DNA from: DAOTZU01 sp034433995
GTDB taxonomy: Bacteria; Chloroflexota; Anaerolineae; UBA1429
Length of the DNA stretch: 12,443 nucleotides
Assembly: GCA_034433995.1 (NCBI GenBank)
Contig: DAOTZU010000268.1
Coordinates: 1-12,443 of the forward strand
Direction of reading: 5' to 3'
Shown here: positions 6,801 through 12,443 of the stretch, piece after piece
Layout of the letters: each line of letters begins with the position of its first letter
Numbering within the stretch: position 1 is the stretch's first letter
Notes under the pieces: generated by a model
The model's input: only the letters and a program-made list of their open reading frames with translations
Told to the model about the DNA's origin: nothing
Databases searched by the model: none
Program-made: the position numbers and the translations under genes

Positions 6801-7736
6801 TCACTCCTGGGCCGCGATCTCGGCCAAGACGGCCCGGGCCTGGGCGATATCGCGCCGGATCTGTTCCACCAGAGCGGCCGTGTCGGCAAAGCGCCGTTCC
6901 GGGCGCAGAAAGCGCACAAACTCCACGAGAAGGTCCTGGCTATAAAGGTCGCCAGAGTAGTCCAGCAGGTGGGCCTCCAGAAGGCGCTCACCCGTGCCAA
7001 AGCTGGGCCGCACGCCGATATTGGCCACGCCGCCGTGACGTTCATTGCCCGTGCTGGCCCAGATGACATACACCCCATCGGCGGGCAGGGCTCGTTCGGG
7101 ATCGGGGCGCAGATTGGCCGTGCGGAACCCCAGGGACCGGCCCCGATGGGCGCCCTGGATCACTGTGCCCATCACGGAATAGGGGCGGCCCAGGAGCTTG
7201 GCGGCCTCCTCCACCTGTCCTTCCTGCAAGAGATGGCGAATGCGGGTGCTGCTGATCACCTCGCCATTTTCCATCAAAGGCTCGACGACATGGAGCGCGT
7301 AACCCAGCTCCTGGCCCAGGGCACGCAAGGCGGCCACGTCTCCCTCGCGCCCGCGCCCCAAGGAAAAATCCGGCCCCACCCACAGCTCGCGGAGGCGCAA
7401 CCGGCGCACCAATTCGCCCATAAAATCGGCGGCCGGCGTGGCGGCCAGCTCCTTGGTGAAGGGCAGGAGGAGCAAAAGATCCAGCTCCAAGGCGGCCAGG
7501 ATGGCGGCCCGCTCCTGGGGGGTGGAAAGGTAGGCGGGGCGCAGCTCCGGGTGCAGCACGGCGCGAGGGTGGGGATAAAAACTCAGGGCCATGCTGAGGC
7601 GGCCCGTCTCCCGGGCGCGCTGCACCAGTTGGCGCACGAGATGTTGGTGCCCCCGATGGACCCCGTCAAAGCTGCCGATGGTCAAGACGGTATCGCGTTC
7701 CGGTTGTGCTTGCTCAAGAGTATGGACGATGCGCAT
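6801..7736 (-). CDS. ribF: Bifunctional riboflavin kinase / FAD synthetase RibF
   Basis: RibF phosphorylates riboflavin to FMN and adenylates FMN to FAD. It has 311 residues, normal for the two-domain form. The N-terminal adenylyltransferase domain shows IGSFDGVHRGHQ at 20-31, the PHP segment at 55-57, GPDFSLGRGREGD at 121-133 and ISSTRIR at 161-167. The C-terminal flavokinase domain (about 185-305) shows GTVIQGAHRGRSLGF near 190, GVYVIWA, NIGVRPSFG and the catalytic-glutamate strand LEAHLLD at 253-259. In the nucleotide-binding motif that usually reads PTAN, this protein has RTAN (Arg205), a one-base difference from a proline codon (CCC to CGC). The Thr and Asn are kept. GAGG motifs on the minus strand (7747-7739) precede ATG 7736. 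It lies 9 bases after truB in the classic truB-ribF order. Confidence 0.95.
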   Translation of the reverse strand: MRIVHTLEQAQPERDTVLTIGSFDGVHRGHQHLVRQLVQRARETGRLSMALSFYPHPRAVLHPELRPAYLSTPQERAAILAALELDLLLLLPFTKELAATPAADFMGELVRRLRLRELWVGPDFSLGRGREGDVAALRALGQELGYALHVVEPLMENGEVISSTRIRHLLQEGQVEEAAKLLGRPYSVMGTVIQGAHRGRSLGFRTANLRPDPERALPADGVYVIWASTGNERHGGVANIGVRPSFGTGERLLEAHLLDYSGDLYSQDLLVEFVRFLRPERRFADTAALVEQIRRDIAQARAVLAEIAAQE

Positions 7737-7745
7737 CGCCTCGCC

Positions 7746-8675
7746 TCAAAGTTTCTCCGGTGTGACGAAAACCTTCTCCGGTTGCCAACCGCCTTGGTCC
7801 GGCCGGTAGCGCACGATGCCCAGGAAACGCCCGCGGCCATCGTAGACGGCATGAGGATGGTCATCCTCGCCCGGCGGAAGGGCCACTATCTGGCCCAACG
7901 CCAAACGTCGCGCCGCATCCCCATCCACCTCGAGGCGCGGCAGGTGACGCACGGCGTCCTCCAGGGGGAGGAGCGCAGCGCGCCATCCTCCGGTGGCGCA
8001 TAAAGCGCGGAAGCGCTCCAGGTTGACCGCCTGCTCCAAACGGAAGGGGCCCACCGCCAGGCGCACCAGCTCGGCCAGATGCCCGCCCACGCCCAGGCGT
8101 TGGCCCAGCTCGTGGGCCAGGCTGCGCACATACGTCCCTTTGGAGCATGTGAGCTCGATGGTGACCCGGGGCGGCTGCCAAGCGAGGAGCTGCAGGTCGT
8201 CAATGTGCACCTGGCGTGGCGCGCGTTCCACCTCCACCCCTTGGCGGGCCAGGCGGTAAAGGGGCTGGCCATCGCGTTTGAGCGCCGCATACATGGGCGG
8301 AACCTGCCAGATGGCGCCGCGAAAATGGGCCAGGGCCTCCTCCACGGCCTCGCGGGAAAGATGCTCCCAAGAATGCTCCTCCACCACGCGCCCTGCGGCA
8401 TCCCAGGTATCGGTGGCGAGGCCCAGATGGATGGTCGCTCGATAGCTTTTGCGCCCTTCGGCGAGATATTCCGCCAGCCGCGTCGCCGGGCCCAGACAGA
8501 CCAGCAAAACGCCGGTGGCCAAAGGGTCGAGGGTGCCGGCGTGGCCCACGCGGCGCACCCCGGTGAGACGTCGCACCTCGGCCACCACATCGTGGGAGGT
8601 CAGCCCTTGGGGCTTGTCAAGCACCAAGACGCCGGCGAGGGCAGGCCCCCGCCCGCCTCCGCCTGGAAGGTCCAT
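7746..8675 (-). CDS. truB: tRNA pseudouridine(55) synthase TruB
   Basis: TruB converts uridine 55 of the tRNA T-loop into pseudouridine and also acts as a tRNA folding chaperone. The 309-residue protein has the substrate-opening stretch LVLDKPQGLTSHDVV near 17, motif RVGHAGTLDPLATGVL at 42-57 with catalytic Asp50, the KSYRATIHLGLATDTWD segment at 76-92 containing the conserved tyrosine, VPPMYAALKRDGQPLY at 125-140, and TCSKGTYVRSLAHELG at 176-191. After about residue 245 comes a C-terminal PUA-like domain, as in bacterial TruB type 2. The start ATG overlaps the stop of the phosphoesterase gene by one base (TGATG), showing translational coupling. The Gly-rich N-terminus (LPGGGGRG) before the fold is probably disordered. 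Nothing essential is missing. Confidence 0.97.
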   Translation of the reverse strand: MDLPGGGGRGPALAGVLVLDKPQGLTSHDVVAEVRRLTGVRRVGHAGTLDPLATGVLLVCLGPATRLAEYLAEGRKSYRATIHLGLATDTWDAAGRVVEEHSWEHLSREAVEEALAHFRGAIWQVPPMYAALKRDGQPLYRLARQGVEVERAPRQVHIDDLQLLAWQPPRVTIELTCSKGTYVRSLAHELGQRLGVGGHLAELVRLAVGPFRLEQAVNLERFRALCATGGWRAALLPLEDAVRHLPRLEVDGDAARRLALGQIVALPPGEDDHPHAVYDGRGRFLGIVRYRPDQGGWQPEKVFVTPEKL

Positions 8676-9670
8676 CAGGCTCCGTCCTTCTGAGCGGAAT
8701 CTTGCTGTATCGCCTTCCCCTGCCGGAGGGCGCTCCGCAGCGCGCCCAGGACCAGCTCCTCAGCCCGTTCCAGAGGGCCGGGGAGGAGGCATCCCGCCGC
8801 CTGGGGATGTCCCCCGCCGCCCAGGGCCTGGGCCACCGCCGCGACGTTCACCTCCGGTCGGGAGCGCAGGTTCACATCCACCTGCCCGTCGGCCAGCTCG
8901 TGCAGGACGACGTACACCAGGGTGTGGTCGAAGGTGCTCAGGAAATTGGCCAACCCCGAGACGGCGGCATCGGTGGCCCCCAAGGCGCGCAGCATCTCTC
9001 GGGAGATCGGCACCCAGAGGATGCCGTCCTCGTGGCGCGCCGTCGTCAGCGCGGTGCCCCACAGGCGCAAGGCCTCCAGGGGGCGGCGGTTGAACACGGC
9101 ATCGGCGATCTGGGCCAAGGGGGCGCCCGCCGCCACCAAGGTCATGGCCGCGTGCAGCGTCTCGGCGGTGGTGCTGGCGGTGCGAAAGCCACGGGTATCG
9201 GTGAGGATGCCCGTTAAAAGGCAGGTGGCGATGGGGAGATCCAAAGGGATCCCCAGAAAGCGCACCAGCTCCAGGACCAGCTCGGCGGTGGAGGAGCGCG
9301 TCTCCACCCAATTCACCGTGCCAAAGTGAGGGTTGGTGCCGTGGTGATCGATATTCACCAAAGGCACCCCGGCAAAGGCCTCCGCCTGATACACCTTGCC
9401 CAGGCGGCTCAGGTCACCGCAATCCACGGCGATGATGACGTCCTCATCGGTGCGGGTGCGCGGGGCAAAATCCGCGCTTCCCGGCAGAAAGCGCAGCTCG
9501 GCCGGGACGGGGTCCTCGCAGGCCAGGCGAGCCTCCAGCCCCTTGCGCCGCAAGGCCCAGGCAAGGCCCAACGCGGAGGCGATGGCATCGCCATCGGGCA
9601 TGATGTGGGTCGCCACAAGGGCCCTGCGCGCCGAGGCCAGGAGCTGTTGTATCGCCGCCAATTCATCCAT
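8675..9670 (-). CDS. nrnA: DHH/DHHA1 phosphoesterase, NrnA-type oligoribonuclease / pAp phosphatase
   Basis: Members of this family degrade very short RNAs from the end and, in several bacteria, dephosphorylate 3'-phosphoadenosine 5'-phosphate. The protein has 331 residues. The DHH domain carries HIMPDGDAIAS at 22-32, VDCGD with Asp83, the NIDHH motif at 106-110, and ILTDTRGF with Asp158, all ligands of the two metal ions. The DHHA1 domain ends with GGGGHPQAAG at 284-293, the substrate-binding glycine motif. Its start lies inside the end of rbfA with an 8-base overlap, and its stop overlaps truB by one base. The order rbfA-nrnA-truB-ribF is common in Gram-positive and related bacteria, which supports the NrnA label over the cyclic-di-AMP phosphodiesterase GdpP, which has extra membrane and GGDEF-like domains not seen here. 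Exact substrate is inferred. Confidence 0.92.
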   Translation of the reverse strand: MDELAAIQQLLASARRALVATHIMPDGDAIASALGLAWALRRKGLEARLACEDPVPAELRFLPGSADFAPRTRTDEDVIIAVDCGDLSRLGKVYQAEAFAGVPLVNIDHHGTNPHFGTVNWVETRSSTAELVLELVRFLGIPLDLPIATCLLTGILTDTRGFRTASTTAETLHAAMTLVAAGAPLAQIADAVFNRRPLEALRLWGTALTTARHEDGILWVPISREMLRALGATDAAVSGLANFLSTFDHTLVYVVLHELADGQVDVNLRSRPEVNVAAVAQALGGGGHPQAAGCLLPGPLERAEELVLGALRSALRQGKAIQQDSAQKDGA

Positions 9671-10049
9671 CTTGCTCCGCGTCCTCCTCGGTCTCTGGTT
9701 CCGTCTCGGTGCTGTTGAGTTCGCGCAACAGGCGGTCGATCTTGGCGCCTTTTTGCCACGAGCGATCCACGCGAAACTCGAGTTCGGGGGTAAAGCGCCA
9801 GTGCAGCAACTGGCCGATCTCGCGGCGCAAAAAGGCCTTGGCGCTCTCTAAACCGGCCAGGGCCTCCTGCAGGGCCTCCTCGCCCTCGTAGCAGGCCACG
9901 TACACCCGGGCGATGCGCCGATCAACCGTCAGATCCACATCGGTTACCGTGATGCTCTGCACCCGTGGATCGCGCACGCTCTGGCGCAGGAGCAAGGTCA
10001 GCTCCTCTTGGATGAAACTATTGGCCCTTTCCCGACGAAAGTTGGGCAT
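9663..10049 (-). CDS. rbfA: 30S ribosome-binding factor RbfA
   Basis: RbfA binds the immature 30S subunit and helps 16S rRNA 5'-end processing and cold adaptation. The 128-residue protein shows the KH-type pattern: the N-terminal helix RRERANSFIQEELTLLLR, the DPRVQSITVTDVDLT stretch at 27-41, RRIARVYV at 44-51, and the late LHWRFTPELEFRVD segment at 82-95 followed by DRLLREL. The tail is strongly acidic (from about residue 113). The start is ATG 10049, set by GGAGG at 10060-10056 six bases upstream; a TTG at 10055 would remove that spacing. It follows infB by 16 bases and overlaps nrnA by 8 bases. Confidence 0.96.
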   Translation of the reverse strand: MPNFRRERANSFIQEELTLLLRQSVRDPRVQSITVTDVDLTVDRRIARVYVACYEGEEALQEALAGLESAKAFLRREIGQLLHWRFTPELEFRVDRSWQKGAKIDRLLRELNSTETEPETEEDAEQDG

Positions 10050-10055
10050 GGCCAA

Positions 10056-10060
10056 CCTCC
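10056..10060 (-). promoter_or_regulatory. Ribosome binding site of rbfA (decides the start)
   Basis: The minus strand reads GGAGG, six bases before ATG 10049, in the 16-base gap after infB. It selects the ATG over the in-frame TTG at 10055. Confidence 0.85.
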
Positions 10061-10065
10061 ACAGA

Positions 10066-12045
10066 CTATTTTTTCACCAGCTCTTGGGTAAAGAACTCGA
10101 GAATATCCTCGACTTGGAACCCGTCGAACCCCTCTATGCCGACGCCGCATTCCAGGCCGGTGTTCACCTCGCGCACATCCTCGGTAAAGCGCCTGAGGGA
10201 ACCGACCCGCCCCGTAAAGACCGTCTGGCCATTGCGTTTGACCCGCACCTGGGCATTGCGCAGCGCCTTGCCTTCGCTCACCTGCACGCCGGCGATCTTG
10301 CCCCAACGTGGCACATTAAAGAGCTCGCGCACGATGGCCCGTCCGACGATCACCTCTTGGTATTCGGGCGCCAACATCCCCTGCAACGCCAATTGGACAT
10401 CCTCGATCAGGCGATAGATGATGTTGTAGGTGCGGATGCTGACCCCCTCCGTCTCGGCCAGGCGTTGCGCCGCTTGGTCCACACCCACGTTAAAGCCGAT
10501 GATGATCGCCTTGGAGGCGCTGGCCAGCATCACGTCCGATTCGGCGATATTCCCCACGCCTTGGTGGATAAAGCGCACCTTAAGATCGCCCACGTCGAGC
10601 TTTTCCAGCGAGTTCCGGATCGGTTCCAGGCTGCCTTGGACATCGGCCTTCAGGATCAGGTTCAAGGCCTGCACGGCGCCCTCCTGGGCCCGTTGGTAGA
10701 TCTGCTCCAAGGTGAGGGCCTGGGCGGGTTGGCCTGTGCTGGCCTGGAGGGCCGCGGCGCGCTGTTCGGCCAATTCTTTGGCCTCACGCTCGTCGGCGAC
10801 CACCTGGAAGCGGTCGCCGGCCGCCGGCACCTGGTGCAACCCCATCACCACCACCGGGGTGGAGGGTCCGGCCCGCTTGATCTCCTGGCCCTGATGATCG
10901 AACATGGCCCTGATCTTGCCATAGGTGGGGCCCACCACCAAAACATCTCCCACTTTGAGGGTGCCCTCCTGCACCAACAAGGTGGCCGTGGGGCCACGGG
11001 AGCGGTCCATCTTGCCCTCGATGACCACGCCCTCGGCCACGGCCCGTGGGTTGGCGCGCAACTCGGCCATCTCTGCCACCAAAAGGATCATGTCCAGCAG
11101 GGTATCGATCCCCACCTTGGTCTTGGCCGAGACGGGCACGCAGATGGTCTCGCCGCCCCAATCTTCGGCCACCAGACCCACGTCGGCCAGTTGCTGTTTC
11201 ACCCGATCGGGGTTGGCGGTGGGCAGGTCGATCTTGTTCAGGGCGACGATGATGGGCACGCCGGCGGCGCGGGCATGGTTGATGGCCTCCAAGGTCTGGG
11301 GCTGCACGCCGTCATCGGCGGCCACCACCAGGATGGCGATATCCGTCACGCTGGCCCCGCGGGCCCGCATGGCGGTAAAGGCCTCATGGCCGGGAGTATC
11401 CAAGAAGGTGATGACTTTGTCTTGCACGCGCACCTGGTAGGCGCCCACATGCTGGGTGATGCCGCCCACCTCCTGGGCCTGCACGTTGGTGCGGCGGATG
11501 ACGTCCAGGAGGGAGGTCTTGCCGTGGTCCACATGGCCCAAGATGGTCACCACCGGCGGCCGCTCCCGAAGGTGCTTCTTTTCCTCTTCGCTGTACACGC
11601 GCTGGCGGGCGATGGGCGCAGGCGGGGCCGCCTTCTCTTCCTCTTGGGGCGGCTCAGGGGGTTTGGGCTCGCGCACGGTAAAGCCCATGTCCTCGGCCAC
11701 AATGGCCGCCGTATCGTGGTCGAGCTGTTGATTGATGTTGGCCATGATCCCGGCGTTCATCAATTGTTTGATCAGCTCGATGGGGCTGCACTGCATCAGG
11801 TTCGCCAGCTCACGGACGGTGATGCTGGGCGGCAATTCCAGCTCTTTGGGTTTCGCCTCGGCGGGTTCGGCGGGGCGCTTGGTCGCCGGGCCGCGCTCGC
11901 CGGCAGGGGGCCGCGCCGCGGGAGCGCCGGGCTTGCCGGCGGCCACGGGGCGCGTGGGTGTTTCCTTCTTTGGCGCCGCGCCATTGGGCGCCGCGCTGCC
12001 GCGCATTTGCACGGGAGACGGTGTGCTTTTCTTCGGAGTAACCAT
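10066..12045 (-). CDS. infB: Translation initiation factor IF-2
   Basis: IF-2 is the GTPase that places initiator tRNA on the 30S subunit and promotes subunit joining. The protein has 659 residues, a compact form compared with the roughly 890 of Escherichia coli. Residues 1-70 are a Pro/Ala/Lys-rich linker, followed by one IF2N domain (SITVRELANLMQ and on, about 74-122) and a second short charged linker. The G domain has GHVDHGKT at 170-177, GGITQHVGAY at 194-203, DTPGH at 216-220, NKID at 270-273 and SAK at 306-308. Domains II, III and the fMet-tRNA-binding C-terminal barrel follow to the end. The start is ATG 12045, set by an AAAGGGGGGG site 7 bases upstream; the in-frame extension to 12228 lacks family character. 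It is the first gene of the seven-gene minus-strand run. The gene just upstream is not recognisably ylxR or nusA. Confidence 0.98.
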   Translation of the reverse strand: MVTPKKSTPSPVQMRGSAAPNGAAPKKETPTRPVAAGKPGAPAARPPAGERGPATKRPAEPAEAKPKELELPPSITVRELANLMQCSPIELIKQLMNAGIMANINQQLDHDTAAIVAEDMGFTVREPKPPEPPQEEEKAAPPAPIARQRVYSEEEKKHLRERPPVVTILGHVDHGKTSLLDVIRRTNVQAQEVGGITQHVGAYQVRVQDKVITFLDTPGHEAFTAMRARGASVTDIAILVVAADDGVQPQTLEAINHARAAGVPIIVALNKIDLPTANPDRVKQQLADVGLVAEDWGGETICVPVSAKTKVGIDTLLDMILLVAEMAELRANPRAVAEGVVIEGKMDRSRGPTATLLVQEGTLKVGDVLVVGPTYGKIRAMFDHQGQEIKRAGPSTPVVVMGLHQVPAAGDRFQVVADEREAKELAEQRAAALQASTGQPAQALTLEQIYQRAQEGAVQALNLILKADVQGSLEPIRNSLEKLDVGDLKVRFIHQGVGNIAESDVMLASASKAIIIGFNVGVDQAAQRLAETEGVSIRTYNIIYRLIEDVQLALQGMLAPEYQEVIVGRAIVRELFNVPRWGKIAGVQVSEGKALRNAQVRVKRNGQTVFTGRVGSLRRFTEDVREVNTGLECGVGIEGFDGFQVEDILEFFTQELVKK

Positions 12046-12357
12046 ATGGTTGCCCCCCCTTTCTATCATAAGTGGGCCGATCATATCCATGCCATGCAAG
12101 CTGCCCGGAATTCTTTCACGGCAACCCCCCAGGGGGCGACCGGGCGCGGGCGCACCAGGGTCATGGACACGATCCACAACAAACCTTTGGGACAACCAGG
12201 GGCAGGTTTCAGGGGGTAGAAGGGGCACAGGGGCGGAACGAGATATGCCGGCTTGGCTCAGCGATGCATCATGGCCCTTTCCCCCGCGAAATAGACTGAC
12301 CTGGTGTCTATGATGCTTTTCATCTTTTACCCTGCAGTTTTTACTTTCAGCTCCGGT
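12046..12357 (-). other. 312-base non-coding leader region upstream of infB with competing inverted repeats
   Basis: No convincing gene is seen on either strand. Near base 12053-12062 lies the infB ribosome site, preceded by a GC-rich middle part with a C5/G5 palindrome (12125-12136). At the far end the minus strand holds several mutually exclusive pairings: 12310-12316 with 12266-12272 (7 bp), 12306-12311 with 12291-12296 (6 bp), and 12312-12315 with 12321-12324 (4 bp). No clear -35/-10 pair or T-run terminator was found, although the infB promoter probably lies here. No tRNA, rRNA or known riboswitch consensus was recognised. Confidence 0.5.
12053..12062 (-). promoter_or_regulatory. Ribosome binding site of infB (decides the start)
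   Basis: The minus strand reads AAAGGGGGGG ending 7 bases before ATG 12045. It is a G-run variant of the usual AAAGGAGG and selects this ATG over longer in-frame options. Confidence 0.7.
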
Positions 12358-12443
12358 CTAGGACTCTTCGGTGCCCAATTGGGCGGCGTAGGCCTCGATC
12401 TGGGCTCGGTCGGCGTCGGAGAGGGGCGCATGCAAGGCCTGTT
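12358..12443 (-). CDS. C-terminal end of an unrecognised protein (5' part outside the window)
   Basis: On the minus strand an open frame enters from the right edge and stops at TAG 12360-12358, giving the last 27 residues. They include LSDADRAQIEAYAAQLG and an acidic GTEES tail, a soluble helical ending with the same codon bias as its neighbours. This is too little to name a family. By position it would be the place for ylxR or nusA in the common nusA-ylxR-infB order, but the ending does not look like the RNA-binding end of YlxR and cannot be confirmed as NusA. The 312-base gap to infB suggests it is a separate transcription unit. The opposite strand shows no better reading here. Confidence 0.55.
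   Translation of the reverse strand, partial: QALHAPLSDADRAQIEAYAAQLGTEES

Noticed and set aside
6780..8003. A 407-codon + strand frame antisense to ribF and truB
   Set aside because: It covers two well-supported genes and shows no protein-family features.
12122..12140. C-run/G-run palindrome as an intrinsic terminator of the upstream partial gene
   Set aside because: The stem is short with a tight loop, lies over 200 bases past the stop codon, and has no T-run after it.
9913..12219. A 768-codon open frame on the + strand antisense to infB and the start of rbfA
   Set aside because: It mirrors infB in a GC-rich genome, is rich in His, Gly and Leu, and has no domain, while the minus strand encodes all IF-2 GTPase motifs.
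12046..12228. N-terminal extension of IF-2 by 61 residues
   Set aside because: A good ribosome site precedes ATG 12045, and the extension is Pro/Gly/Arg-rich without resemblance to IF-2 N-termini.
1..12443. Mobile elements, CRISPR arrays, toxin-antitoxin or phage-defence genes
   Set aside because: No transposase, integrase, regularly spaced repeats or defence-family motifs were seen; all sizeable genes are housekeeping or transport.

Overview
The window is GC-rich, tightly packed bacterial DNA with short gaps, start/stop overlaps and mostly strong Shine-Dalgarno sites. The compact IF2, the tandem pstB genes, the 483-residue RtcB with an archease partner and the codon bias all suit a member of the Chloroflexota (Anaerolineae-like). 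That is a guess from style, not from a marker gene, and the lineage is tentative.

Layout. Bases 1-474 (+) hold the C-terminal part of a GH88/GH105-type unsaturated glucuronyl hydrolase. A 99-base gap follows with a perfect 14-bp inverted repeat and a good sigma70-like promoter. Bases 577-4849 (+) are a complete high-affinity phosphate uptake operon, pstS-pstC-pstA-pstB-pstB, with two tandem ATPase genes and no phoU. It meets the next operon tail to tail with 6 bases between stop codons.

Bases 12045 down to 4856 (-) are one long run of seven genes: infB (IF2), rbfA, a DHH/DHHA1 phosphoesterase of NrnA type, truB, ribF, archease and rtcB. The first five form the familiar translation/ribosome-maturation cluster of many bacteria. 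Archease and the RNA ligase RtcB are added at its 3' end, giving an RNA repair module co-directional with translation initiation, 30S maturation, tRNA pseudouridylation and nano-RNA turnover. rtcB may also have its own promoter, at the end of the archease gene. Upstream of infB lies a 312-base non-coding stretch with competing inverted repeats. Beyond it is the last 27 residues of an unrecognised protein on the same strand; nusA and ylxR are not visible next to infB.

The most interesting observation is in the two PstB proteins. PstB-1 has lost the Q-loop glutamine (Ala) but keeps a perfect LSGGQ signature. PstB-2 keeps the Q-loop but has LSLGQ as signature. In a PstB-1/PstB-2 heterodimer both defects would fall in the same composite ATP site, leaving one canonical and one degenerate site, an asymmetric design not usually described for phosphate importers. 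Smaller oddities are a Pro-to-Arg change in the flavokinase PTAN motif of RibF, a possibly leaderless pstS, and the structured leader regions.
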